From Microplitis mediator (Eukaryota; Arthropoda; Insecta; Hymenoptera; Braconidae): a stretch of 64,000 nucleotides of DNA. Location of the stretch: NCBI RefSeq assembly GCF_029852145.1, contig NC_079970.1, positions 8,308,001 through 8,372,000 of the forward strand, read 5' to 3'. Positions 45,530 to 57,680 of the stretch are shown here, piece by piece. The notes under the pieces were generated by a model. The model did not search any database. It worked only from the letters and a program-made list of their open reading frames with translations, and had not been told where the DNA came from. The translations under genes and the position numbers were made by a program. The first letter of the stretch is position 1. The number at the start of each line of letters is the position of its first letter.

Positions 45530-45573
<44 letters not shown>
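45219..45573 (+). mobile_element. 3' UTR and tail of the LINE fragment
   Basis: Follows the ORF remnant and ends TTTGCCATTTGGCTTTTTGC, then TTTGGCATTAAAATTAAATA, AATAAA and a TA repeat (45535-45573). A stem (TTTGCCA...TGGCA) and an A-rich simple tail at the 3' end are typical of non-LTR retrotransposons. Confidence 0.6.
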
Positions 45574-45577
<4 letters not shown>

Positions 45578-45589
45578 TATATATTTAGG

Positions 45590-45890
45590 CCTAGGGAACC
45601 CGGGGTTGAGTCAGATATAATTTTTTTTATAGTCATGGTCTATTTTCCTTTAGAGTCAAATTGTCCCAGTTCTCAACAAAATAGTCCAAAAAAACAAATT
45701 CTTGAAAAAAAAAAATTATTTTTAATAAAAACTATAAATTGGCTTCAATGTCCGGGCTAATCAACGCCCCGTTTTTAGTTACAAATGGAATCTTAGTATT
45801 TTTAAACAAAGAAAAAAAAATTTTAAAAGTTAAAGTTTAAAAATGGTGTCTCATTTTGCCCCAGGTCCTCTTATGTATTTTTAATAATTA
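45590..45890. repeat. TCTCATTTTGCCCC repeat, copy 1
   Basis: Shares with 55720-55960 the blocks ATTGGCT.CA.TGT, AATAGTCCA/AATAATCCA and TGTCTCATTTTGCCCCAGG, same order and strand. Type unknown. Confidence 0.5.
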
Positions 45891-45899
45891 TCAATTTAA

Positions 45900-48800
45900 A
45901 GGGTATGAAAAAACTAATATATGTATAAATTTTTTATTCTTGTAAGATTTAGACAGGAGGCTGGTAAAATGTAGGCGGGGCCGCTCCTTCATGTCTAGAC
46001 TTTTATTAATAATCAGGTTGATTGATCAATGAGCTTATCCTAATTATCTTGTGCGTTCTTAACATGTAACTTTAGATCCGAGCTATGACGTTTTTTTTTT
46101 CAAATTTAAATCATTTAAATTATAATAATTAAGTTTAATTCTAGTGCATTGGAAAATTAGTTCTTTATTAATTACTTGCTGTAATTAATAGTACATATTA
46201 TTTCAATTTGCTTCTTAATTGATCAATGAATTTTAATTGATATATTATCTGATGTAATGATATATATATATAGTATACAATATAGAAAACATTAGGCTAA
46301 CTTGAATATTTCCAGTATAATTTATAGATAATTTGTATACAAGTTAAATTTTCAATAATATTTTTATTTTATTTAATAAATTCAGTTAATAGTTATTTAA
46401 GTATTACGTAAATTTATTTGAAAAATAAATGAAAACGTATCGTTAACGTAATTTTTTATTATTCATAATAATTTTTTTCAAAAATTAGCCACACATATTT
46501 ACTTCAAAATTTATGTTACTGCATTTATAAATTAAAAAAAAAAATATTTCAATTTTTTCCGTAGCATTATCCATAATAGTAAACTTCCTTATAAATCCAG
46601 CCCTTTATTTTCCAGCAATTATTAATTTAAAAAAATAAAAAAATATTCACATGCAAGCGTTTATGTATATAAAAGTTAGAAAGTAAATGTGATAAAATTT
46701 AAAGTCGTTTTCCTCAGTACAGTCTTTTAACTATTTCCCATGAACATATACTACATAATATATCCACACATTTATAGGTATATGTATAAATAGTGATGTT
46801 GTTGGGAAAGAGAGAGGCGCACCCACGATTTCACCGTTTAAATCGATACACTACGGATTTTCCTGACCGTGAAACGTCGTGCTTGATAACAATGTGATCA
46901 TCGCAGTGTACTCAATCCAACTCGACGTCATGGCATCACGATATTGCCTGTCTCTCTTAACTTGCAGTAAATAATCGGAATGTCGCAGGCGTGTCTGCTG
47001 CGTCCTGGGAATCCACGCAGATTCGCAGCATTTCCGCGCGGCATCACACGTAACCAAACTGTACTAGTATACTATAGTGCATATATATATATATATACAT
47101 ATATATATAGAATTGCTGAAAGAGCTTTTGCTGGATAACGGGTGCGGTGCGAAAGCTAAGTGTACGTATATATTACATATATATATACAAGTTATAGCTG
47201 CATGCATTCGTTGGTACGACGTCCCGGCGCCGGCGTCTCTACAATCAATACCATCCGCAAGCTCGACGAGAAGTCTATAGTGCTCAGCTGTTCGTGTATA
47301 CCTTTCGCTATTACCTTACGTGTACATATTTTTTTTTTTTAACCTCATTGATATATACTTCGCTATTGATTTAAGCCTTAAAAATATATGTAAGTTTATT
47401 GTTACTATGAAATATGATTTAAATAAAAGAGGTAAATCTCAAGCGACTTTGTCGTGCGTGAGAGATAGATAGATAGATTGATTGATAGATAGATAGTTAT
47501 TGGTTGAGACAAGTCGATACCGCAGGCGGACCTTGCATGGCTCAGTAACCTTCCATCGGCGTTTGCGCGAGTTAATTGTAGGTACATAATGGCTCGTGCG
47601 CTGGGCTGCCAAGCCCGTGCGTAGTCACTTATATGCACCCGACTACCATGCTCTCATTCGATGGATATTTTTTCTCAGAAAAACTCATGTATCAATTCCC
47701 CGTTAGCCAACGAGCTAAGAATGTTCGACAGGGACCTGAATGCTGCCAAAACATTTATTTTGCAAAAAAGGAGCGAACTGATATATTAACTAAAATTAAT
47801 TATAATCAACATGTATACTTATATATAAAGATAAGCCTAACGGCTATGGCAGAGATTGTTATATATATGTATATATTAATTATCGCTGCCGCACATTATG
47901 TGAGTCAATGAGACACCTTGAAAATTATTGTGATGGTTTATCTTTTTTTATGCGGCCTGAATTCATCTTTCATGCTAAAAAGACCATTTATTGGTTACAT
48001 ATTACGAGAGTTTAACGTTTAATAATTGCCTGGGAAAATTTTTTAAACCCATTAACGATAAAATTCATTTCAACCGCTTTTGATGTTTAATTCATTTTCT
48101 CGTCTATTATTACGTGGAATCAATTAGCTTCTGATCGATTTCATTTTATTGGAAACAGATACATTTTTCATATAAAATAACTAGTATTTTCACCAATGAA
48201 ATCAATATAAATTTAATTCATTTCAATACTACGTAATTGTCGTGATTAAACTTGAATATCTTTAATTTAATTTCACTTTGGATTAAAATTTTAATATTTT
48301 ATTAGAAAATGTTTATCAAAAAATGATTTTAATCATAATTATTAATAGATTAAGCAATTGATACTTTATTTCTCATGACGTCAGATCCCACAATTTTTAT
48401 CTGCATGAAAAATATGACAATAACATATATTTATCCATAATATTATTATTAACCATCACAAATATTTTTTTTCATATTATTTATTATTTATTTTATTGAG
48501 TAATTGACATTTAAGACAACGTAGTAATAATAATAATTTATACCAATAATACTTGCAGTGTACAATATTGAGTTTAAAAAAAATCTCAATGATACTCAGA
48601 TGCTTTATCTGATTGTCAGATGATGTATTTATATTATAATAAGGTAATACTATTAAAATAGTATCACGTATTTTAATTATTATTATTATTTTCCTTATTT
48701 ATTTATTAAAATTTCTTTTTAACAAATACGGGGCATTCTATTCATTAAAAATATGTCAAATACTTTTCTCAGCCATTGTTATCAAAGGAAGTGTACATCT

Positions 48801-50180
48801 ATGTAAATATAAGCCAGCTTAAAATGGAGACGAGTAAATATTTTTGTACGATAACGAAACAACGGACCACCGGATGCGTCAAAACTTTTTTTTTTTTATC
48901 TTCAAATATTTTTAATATCTTCTATATATCTACATTATTATTTTTTTATTATAAATTCATGATTTCTTTAATGTATCATCTCTTATGTTCTTTTATCCAA
49001 ACATATATGAGCATTTTTATAAGTATACAATTTAGCTAATGTAAAAGAATTTTAAGTATTTCACGCTGTGAATAAAAAACAAACGTCAATTCGAATGACC
49101 ATAAATAAAAAAAAAGTAATATCGTTACAGCCGACACTTGGATGATGTTATAGATGTAGGTGTAAGGTGTTAAACAGACATTTGACATGACTCATATCTT
49201 TTAACGTTACAAATTATATTGGGAGGAGAAAGATGTAGAATATAGATATACACTTAATATACATTTGGTTCTATGCTATTGAATACAGCATCGATAGGTC
49301 AGTGCGAGGTAACGTAATCGTGACTCCCACTCGTTTTAGTCTCGGCCTTTCTCGCGTCGAGCAAGGACGTATGGAAGCGGCTTTGAAAGAGAGGATATAT
49401 ACTCTTATGTCTGTGCTGATCGAATCATTTAATAGAACGTCATTATGTTGAAAGAAAGAAAGCAATTTTTTTTGTTATTATTTTTTATTATTTTCATGAC
49501 TGTTTTTTTTTATTCTCGGCCACTTTACCCTCTTTAATTTATCTTTTTTTAAGTAACTGATATTAAGTCAGAGGGCACTTGTATCTTCTAAATAAATTAG
49601 TACACCTCATCTCTATATATATGATGATGACGATAAAAAAAAACGTATAAGATTTCTTAAGGCGCGTGAACTTGACACAAAAGCTACTGGCCGATCAATA
49701 CTCTGAGGAGCTTTCGAGTTGGCGCTTTACTTGCCCCTCAAATCTACTCTATATCAGGCATCCTTGTGCGTATTACTCTCTCTTGGTCCTTTTTTTTCCT
49801 TTCATCTTTCATGCCGTCATCCTTATATTACTATCTGCTGAGACAACTTCGGAGACTCGTTCAATGTTTATTCTGAGATATACATCATGTCAGCTCGATA
49901 AGAGTCTTTAGGTAAATTTTGTTGCCAACTTTACGTGTATTGCCATTGCCATGGTGATTTTCATATTGGATGTAGCTATACAGTTAAACTTTATTGTACA
50001 TGGCCTCATACCACCGACGTCTGGCCAAATTGATTTTATTTCACTGCAGAGGTTATTAATTTTTTGCGATTATTAAAACCTAAATTACTTAATAACTTAT
50101 TTATTTTATTAATGCGAAACTTTAAATCATATAGAAGTTTTATTTTACTAATTTATTATTTCAATTAACTATTAAAGATT
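45900..50180. other. Intronic sequence with GC-richer islands
   Basis: Islands at 46800-47060, 47130-47290, 47510-47640, 49270-49400 and 49660-49910 have balanced composition and CpG, separated by TATA-rich tracts and a GATA/GATT microsatellite (about 47466-47500). Short open frames appear in each on one or both strands but without consistent splice sites or recognisable proteins. Candidate enhancers, alternative promoters or noncoding RNA. Confidence 0.35.
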
Positions 50181-50184
50181 TATA

Positions 50185-50400
50185 CAGAAAAAAATAATTT
50201 CTTGGCGCTAAAAATTTTTACTCTCCCCACAAAATTTTTTGCATTATGAATGGAAAGCTAAAATTTTCTTGAACCAAGAAAAAATTTTTTGGAGCGAGTA
50301 AAATTTCTTATGCCAAGAAATTTTTTTTTGTCCTTAGAAAATTTTCATTTTTATTTCATAATAAAAAATTTTTATTGCGCTAAGAAATCTTTTTTTTCTG
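50185..50400. mobile_element. CACAGAAA-family element
   Basis: Ends CAGAAAAAAATAATTTCTTGG and AAGAAATCTTTTTTTTCTG, left flank TA. The right end touches the next element directly. Confidence 0.65.
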
Positions 50401-50769
50401 CACTGTGTAAAAAGAGTAGTGTTAAAAATGGACTCATTTTAACTTCACGTGGTGTTAGGAACCTCCTATAACACGGTGTAGGAGGCGTAATTCGGCGGTG
50501 TTAAACCGGTGTAAAAGCGAGGTAAACTGCATCCGCTCAAACACGCGAGCGCACACACGCACACGCACACTGTTTAACTGCAGTGACCAAGTCAGTGAAA
50601 ATATTCCCAAAGTAAAATATTTTAGTATCGGAAAATTTTATTTAACACCGGTAGAGAATATTTACACCAGCGGCGGCGTTATTTTTACACCGCTGTCGGT
50701 GTTGAAATTTAACACCGCAAATTTTAACACCTACACGGCTCGGACTTACCCCGATTATTTTTTACAGTG
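50401..50769. mobile_element. CACTGTA-family element, 369 bp
   Basis: Ends CACTGTGTAAAAAGAG and CCGATTATTTTTTACAGTG, flanked by TG on both sides. Dense GGTGTTAAA/TTTAACACC/TTTACACC motifs throughout both ends; a CACACGCACACG stretch lies in the middle. Confidence 0.7.
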
Positions 50770-50773
50770 TGTA

Positions 50774-50948
50774 TAAGATAAAAGACCTAGTACCCGATCA
50801 GGAAACTAGTACCCGATTACTCCATGCATTTGTATATCTATATTTAGTACAATTTAGTAAATATATATATACAAAATATCTATAGATATACAAATACATG
50901 AATGATTGGGTACTAGTTCCCTGATCAGTTACTGGGTCTTTTACCTTA
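50774..50948. mobile_element. TA-flanked palindromic MITE, copy 2
   Basis: Ends TAAGATAAAAGACCTAGTACC and GGTCTTTTACCTTA; inner TACCCGATCAGGAAACTAGT repeated in inverted form. TA precedes it at 50772-50773. It is longer than copy 1 (6537-6679) because of a partly duplicated TATAGATATACAAA centre. Confidence 0.8.
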
Positions 50949-50949
50949 A

Positions 50950-52620
50950 ATAAAAATATGAAAATTGTAGTCTGATTAATTTACACGATAAATAATAAAT
51001 ACATTAATTATTAATAATAATAAATACTTTATTCCCAGCAACTTTATTAATAATTATTATTGTAAAATATTTCAAGTATCCGATGAAAAAAATTATTTTC
51101 TAATTATAAATAGAAAAAAAAAATTATTTCTGATCATATTTGGACGTCATGACGTCAATTTTCGTAAATAGTATAAAATATAAGAAATTATTCATTTACT
51201 TTTTGAGTATTATTACCGGATGAGTAATAGTTTGAATTTTTCATGAAATTCACGACGATATGAGTTGTTGTATGTACTAAAAAAAGATTAGTTATAAGTT
51301 ATTACTAACATGTTTTACTATTTAGATATCGAATGATTCACTATAATATTTTCCGCATTCTACACAATTGATCTCGAGTACACAAGACCTAGATTAGATA
51401 AGCAGAATGATACTATTTTTTTTTCTTTTTTTTACCTAAATCCACTAAATCGATTACTCTGTGACCTCGAACAAATTTAAGCATGAGATCCTTCAAACCA
51501 TTTATTTTTCATTATTTATCATTATTATTTTTTTATTAGAAAAAACTATTGACCAAATACTGCACATTTATTACGATGTTTATACCATTTAAAGTCGTAA
51601 TTACAAACGAGATTTTTTTTCAAATTTAGAATCTTTGCGTCACAACAATATTACAGTTGTTTAAGTGCTCACTTATTCAATTAACAATTTATTGTAGTTA
51701 ATAGCATCGTTCTGACACTTGCGCGGTTCGCAATCGCATAATAGAGATTTTCTCGCGCGTTCAAGGTAAAGAGCACAGTATCGCTTCAAGAGTCGTCACG
51801 TCTCTTCCTGAGGAATGCAACTGGTATTCTCAGAAGCATGCTCTATAAGTAGGAAAAATGTAAATTTCTCTGTATACATGTATTTTTTTTTTATTTATTT
51901 AGTATCTCAACAAGGCTTAACACAATGTGATGTTATATTTATTATTATTGTATATGTACTTCGTAAATATAAACGAACAAAATGATCAATTCTTTGTACA
52001 CTTTTGTATAAATTGAAATTCGATAGAAGATATATGTTTAGAATTAGAAATTTATTGTTGGTCAATAAGAATAATTGGAATTTTTTTTTACAATTTGTAT
52101 ACATGTATAATTTAATGTTTAAATAAAATATGTGTAATTTATTCATAATTTTTATTAACGATTTTTAGTTGAAAAATTGAATTTTAAGTAAATTTATTAG
52201 ATGTACACTCAGAGTATTTTTTTATATTTTCTACGAAATTTATAGAAATATCAATATATAGAAATTTAAGGGTCATATGAAAATAAAATGGAAATTACTG
52301 ACATGTTGAAATTTCAAATATCCGTAAAAGAGTACTGATCTTATTGAATTTCATTTTATAAATTTTCATAAACTGTATACTGAGAAAATAAAATAATATT
52401 GTCCAAACAAGAATTTCTTGGTTCAAGAAATCCGTTCAAAATATTTATTTTATTATTATTAATTATCAATTTCTTGAGAAAAGAGCATCAAATTTATTTT
52501 TGTTATTATATGAATTTGATATTATATTATGAGTAAACAGAAGAATAGCTTTACTTGAATTGAGAAAAAATTATTTCCATCAATTCTACGAATTCTTAAG
52601 ACAAAATTATATATTCTCGA
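50950..52620. other. Intronic AT-rich sequence, nothing recognised
   Basis: A GC-richer stretch at 51700-51830 is unassigned. No repeat ends seen. Confidence 0.4.
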
Positions 52621-53240
52621 AAAAAGTAAAATCTGAAAAACGGTACACCCTGTGGGCCAACGCTAAAATTTTTCGCTGTTTACTAGCTCAGAAAGCTCGA
52701 AAACTTCATCATTTGTAAATTTCTGAGCTCTTTAAGCTCAAAAAACTGTTGTTTTCTCTACAATAACAAAAAATCTAAAAAAAAATTAATTTTTATCATA
52801 CGATGTCTTCGGAACGAATCAACTGATTTGAACTTACTTGGCGGTAATGGAAACGTTTTATCAAAACTTAGAACTGATTACATTTTGAGGCAAATCGGGC
52901 AAGTGGTTCATGAGTTTTACGAGAAAATTAAAAAAAAAAAATTTATTTTTATTTTTCGCATAACTCGTAAACTACTTCATTAATCGACTTCAAAATCTAA
53001 TCAGATCTAAGTTTTGATGAGCCCTATCGATTGCCACAAAAGAAGTCCAAATCAGTTGATTCGTTCCATAGATATCATACGACAAAAACTAGTTTGCACA
53101 GACACACCCAGACGACTATCAGGAATTGGAATAGCTTCCTAGGACCTCAAAACGTTGAGAGAGAAAACTGACGAGAACTCGATTTTTGAAAATCGGACCG
53201 GAAACAATAACTTTCTTTGTTTTAAAAATTTTCAATTTTC
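52620..53240. mobile_element. Element with internal long inverted repeat
   Basis: Two arms, 52794-52880 and 52998-53083, are diverged reverse complements (GGAACGAATCAACTGATTTG against CAAATCAGTTGATTCGTTCC, about 85 bp each). After the second arm comes GACACACCCAGACGACTATC and AATCGGACCGG. This looks like a non-autonomous transposon; ends and class are not clear. Confidence 0.55.
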
Positions 53241-53244
53241 ATAG

Positions 53245-55380
53245 CGGGAAGTTTAAAATGAATCTGTAATTTTTATGAATTCCATTGAAAATTCTTTAAC
53301 ACACCAGTAAAACGTTTATTTTCTTTTGATTTCCCGAGGACTCATTATTTTTTATGGTTCTTGCAATGTCCAGACAAGCGGCTGGGGCGTGAATAGGTAC
53401 TGGCTTGTACATAGCATATCGATGGTGTAAATCGTGCAAATGCTATATACACGTGGTCACCACAGGGTGGCCCTAGAAAGGCGACTGGTTGGTTCTCTTG
53501 TTCCTGATAGATAAAACCGTCGTGATTTGCTCGGTTAAATATTTTATTCATTGATCCTCAAGCGATCCTTTGTCTATGCAAATTTTGTCGTTCATTATTC
53601 GCGCATTCACACCGAATGAGGCAACTACAACCCGGCAACTTTAGAATCGTCGTGAGATGCCTGGTTAACCGGATATGTTAACTTCTTCTATATGAATATA
53701 TATACATAAGCATATATATGTATAAAGGATGGGATTTACCTCCTAAGGCATTATTTTACCATCAACCAGGTGCAACGCAGAAATTCATCGTAGTTTGCAC
53801 CTGTACTCTACAATATGCGTACATAACCACATATATTTGTTATTTATTACTTGTTTCATAAAATAAAAAAATAATTATATATTTTTTACTGACGAGAATA
53901 ATGGAGAATCTCGTAAACAATAATTGTGAACATGAACTTTGTTCTCTGAGTTATTTAAATTAATGAGAATTCCGCGGTTTGACCCATAAGCTTCATTTTA
54001 TTTGTACCTCTATGTCTTAAATATATGTAACGTTTATTCACAATAAAATATCAAGTGAGAAATTTATTAACTGACACTTAAAATAATAAAAGTTGTGGTT
54101 AAGTCAAATCATATATTGTGAGTCTAGAAAGACGAGACAAATAAATAAATAAAAAAAAAAAAAAAGTTAATACAATGTACAAATATATAAAACCTTTTGA
54201 GCTTAGAGTTAATATAAATATATTTTCAGTTAGAATTTACTTAACGACTTTTGTATAATACGATAATAAATTATCGGGTATATAAAGATCGTTTAATCAA
54301 CTGGATTAAATTCACACAGAATATTATTTTTAATTCAGGTGAATTCTCTGCGTGAATTAAAAAATAAATATAATAAAATTCACCGACCATAAATCGATTT
54401 ATTGAAATGCCTCTGATCCAATTTCTCAGTGTGAAGTCAAGTCATTACTCTCGATAACTCGTTCCGGGGAATTCTTAAGGTGTCAATGAACAGTACGATG
54501 TATAAATGTCTGTATACATACATTTGTTTGTAAATGTATTTATTTTCGTTCCTTTTTATCTTACAACTTGTTACTTGTTCAAACGATCATGCGAAATTGA
54601 GAAAGAATATTCGCTGAAATTATACACCACGTAAAAGGTGTTTGAAACTGTCTCGGAGGCTGAATTACTTCTTTTAGCTTTATTTCTTTCTTTCTTGAAC
54701 TTTTTTTTTTGTGTGTGCGCGTGCGACTTAATCCGACGATTTATCGCTATTCTGCAGCAACTTGTATTGGGCGCGAACGCTGGTACAATCGGACTTTGCT
54801 ATCTTCAATATTATTACTTACCAGTCGCAAAATAATGCGATAATGTTGAAGATAGAATTCAGAGCAGTATCCGGTTGTTTCTTAATTTTTTTTAACATCA
54901 AGAATTATTTTTTTTCGATCGAAAAATTGCATTAAAACAACTATTCTTTTCCAACAAATAAATAAATAAGAATTTATAAATTAAAACTTTTTTCTTTTTT
55001 AAATATCTGATTTTTAATCTATCATTTAAATGAAAACTTATTATCTTAATAATAAGTTGCGTGTACATTGAGTAATTAGTAATTTTATTGAGTTATTTAT
55101 AACTAAAAAAGTTCTTTTATTTCTTTTAATGACAAGTTATTTTTTAATAAAAACAAATTAATTGATAGCGAAAATTTTTATACAATAAATTTGATTATAA
55201 GTCGTTTAATTTCTAATTGCTTTCAAGAATTGACAAGTTGCCGACTGTTGAGTATTGAATACGATAGATATTCTCGTTTCATACATGGATATACATATAT
55301 GTATGTATATTATCTTTTATACTCTTACGTCGGCATGCGAGTACGCATCAGTAGTCGGAGAGTCCATTGGAAGATTACTT
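53245..55380. other. Intronic sequence, mostly unassigned
   Basis: GC-richer patches at 53370-53690, 54620-54830 and 55290-55440. A minus-strand donor-like GCGACTG|GTAAGTAAT ends near 54814, but no acceptor or frame supports an exon there. Confidence 0.35.
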
Positions 55381-55382
55381 AC

Positions 55383-55445
55383 CCCATCCAATCCACGGAG
55401 ATAGATACCGACTACCTTCGATTCGCGATAAACGTGTCAAGGTAA
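55383..55445 (-). other. pigs: Splice-flanked 63-nt cassette with in-frame stop
   Basis: On the strand of pigs, a strong acceptor (CAATTTTTTTATAG) and a consensus donor (GGG|GTAAGT) bracket 63 nt. Its neighbours, the CH and GAS2 exons, meet in phase 0. In that phase the cassette reads L, P, then TGA, so inclusion would truncate the protein between CH and GAS2 domains. In phase 2 it is open. It may be a poison exon, a 5' UTR exon of another isoform, or a chance pair of sites. Confidence 0.4.
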
Positions 55446-55719
55446 CTATAAAAAAATTGATATTTATCCTGCCAATTATCGTTGTGCTTAGCAACGTAAG
55501 ACCAGCCAAGATAACTCATGGAGAGTCATGGTCGTTAATTTTTCTATTTTATAATATAAAGTATAAATGGCTTTCCATCTTAAAACCATGTGCATTTTAA
55601 GCAATATAATTAACTCATCAATTATTTCATAATCTTTGTCTATTTACCGACTAATTGTTACTTAATAGTGTACAATAATAGAAGTATAGAGTAATCAAGG
55701 AAAAAATAAGAATTTTTTA

Positions 55720-55960
55720 CAATCTTGGTCGATTTTATCTCAATCAGATTTTTTCAGTGCTCAATAAAATAATCCAGATAATAAATACTTGAAAAAATTT
55801 TTAATTGGCTACACTGTTCGAGCTGACCAACTGCCTAATTCTTTGCTAGAAACCGTAGCTAAGCATTTTTCAATTGGCAACGAACAACAATGTCTCATTT
55901 TGCCTCAGGCAGTTACAAAAATATCGTGTCTCATTTCGCCCCGAGTCCCCCTTCGGGGTT
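55720..55960. repeat. TCTCATTTTGCCCC repeat, copy 2
   Basis: Diverged copy of 45590-45890, ending about 30 bases from the donor of the CH exon (55991). Confidence 0.5.
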
Positions 55961-55991
55961 GCAAATTAGAAAAAAATAAAAAACGACTTAC

Positions 55992-56501
55992 CATTTCATC
56001 GAGGCTCTTGAGATCGTTGGTAACAATTTGTGGTTGTGGTCCGTAAATTAAATATGGCTCTTCTTGTTGCATTTCACCGTATTCATCATCACTCTCATCA
56101 TTTCCGGTGCCATTAGATGCTTTATTTTCAGCGGCTATCTCACGGTCTATTTGTCGTTCCATTTGCACAAGCATAGGGGCAAGCATACCGAACTTAGCGC
56201 CGCGTCTCGCGACCTCGAGTAAACAAAGTATCACGTGTCTTTCATTTTTTCGCATTATGAGGTCGTCGCTCTCAAAAAGTAGACAATCAATGATACCAAG
56301 ACTATTACGACACCAACTTATAAAATTTGACACGTTGTCACGGGCGAAGAAAGTACCAGCCTTGGCGTTTGGTAGGAAGGCCACGTCACTCAACTGGCAC
56401 ATAGGCACAGCTAGAGATGAAGTTATCGAACGTGTCATCTGCTTTCGGGCTTGACGACGTACTATGTAGTCGGAGGCTGCTTTTCGCACATTGTTGGCGT
56501 G
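55992..56501 (-). CDS. pigs: GAS2-like pickled eggs, CH-domain exon (second half of CH)
   Basis: 510 nt, phase 0 at both ends; acceptor TTTGTTTATTTTAG, donor ATG|GTAAGT. It starts HANNVRKAASDYIVRRQARK, within the calponin-homology fold, and continues FFARDNVSNFISWCRNSLGI, LLFESDDLIMRKNERHVILC and LLEVARRGAKFG, the GAS2-subfamily CH signature. The CH domain binds actin. It is followed by an acidic linker (NDESDDEYGEMQQEE) and LIYGPQPQIVTNDLKSLDEM leading into the GAS2 domain. The preceding part of the CH domain (with the usual GVxLCQ just before HANN) is not in the 7.5 kb to the right, so the upstream exon lies outside the window. Plus-strand frames here are shadows. Confidence 0.95.
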
Positions 56502-57680
56502 CTAAAATAAACAAAAAGAATTTTGTCGTTAATAAAAATCTTAAATTTTTTTACTTTTATTTAAATTTGTTTAATTTAAGATTTAACTATTTTTTTAAAT
56601 TAATTTTCATATACATATACATATAAACTATAAATATCGATTAAAATCATTACGCCTGACAGTTTCTCAAAGGATTGCAAATTGATGCGACAAAATTTCC
56701 ATTACAGATAGTATCGCAATTTCTCTTGCTTGCATTAACACTTTAAATTCCTAAACATACACCTAAAGCGACTTTACTTATTTTGTAGTAGATGTCACAC
56801 AGGATAATAATTTCTTCCTTAGAGGGAAGAGTAGCCGGTGCAAAGTGCCGCAATGCTTTGGAGTGACGATAAAACACGTGACACAGTTTAGTATTACACA
56901 CGCTTTAACGCGATGCCCAACCTCGGACAACAGAGTGAAAGGCTCTGTGATTATTTACTCCATTCAACTGCATATATATATATATATATATTATACTCAG
57001 TAAAGTGTTTCCAATACGTTTTAAAGTCTATAAGATATAACACGATGACAAGATTTGTTATAATTTTAATATAACAAATCCGACAAAATTTCTGTTTTAT
57101 TTCTATTCACAGCTAAAATTTTATGTAAAGATAAAACATACATGTGAATACAGCGATCAGTCAAAATTGCTTGTAATAAAATTGTAGTGTAATACTTTGC
57201 TAAATAAAATTGATATCCCCATTAGCGTTCCGAAGAGTATCCGATTTTGTAAACGCTCTGCACAGTAAAAAATTTTGCGTAATTTTGTTGAAGAAAGTTC
57301 GCGGTAAAGACGTGATGTTAAAATAATATGAAAATATGTGTAGATCGGTTCTTCTTTACACACAATTTGTGGTACTGTGTGGGTCATTGATTCGTGTACA
57401 TGAGGCTCATCACATAAATGCTCAAAACTACGGAAAATTATACTTTTCCAAAGACTCTGAACAGCCAGCTAGCTTTCTCAAACGAGTACGATAGCGTTGC
57501 TCAAAGACCTCTCTCTTCGGACGTACGTCCGTCAGGATTCCGATTGCTGCTAATAATTACTATTTCGAAACTCTATAAGAATCAATCTACTTATATGAGA
57601 ACATGCGAGTAACATAAATGACCGATCAACGGATAGGGCCGTCTAGTAGCAAAATTACGAGCTACTTATTTTTAAACATT
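56502..57680. other. pigs: Intron upstream of the CH exon
   Basis: GC-richer patches at 56810-56950 and 57420-57620. No exon for the CH N-terminus was found. TA tract at about 56972-56990. Confidence 0.4.

Larger units (their letters stand above)
35193..55991 (-). other. pigs: pigs intron of about 20.8 kb between CH and GAS2 exons
   Basis: Donor ATG|GTAAGT and acceptor GTTTTTTTTAG, phase 0. It contains most of the transposons on the right side of the window, several GC-richer islands (41580-41910, 42630-43150, 44515-44900, 46800-47640, 49270-49470), a LINE fragment and the 63-nt splice-flanked cassette at 55383-55445. Confidence 0.9.

Noticed and set aside
54756..54814. Minus-strand segment ending in a GTAAGT donor
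   Set aside because: The acceptor is poor and no frame has coding character.
56107..56454. 115-codon plus-strand frame
   Set aside because: Complement of the CH-domain exon, whose protein is clearly recognised on the minus strand.
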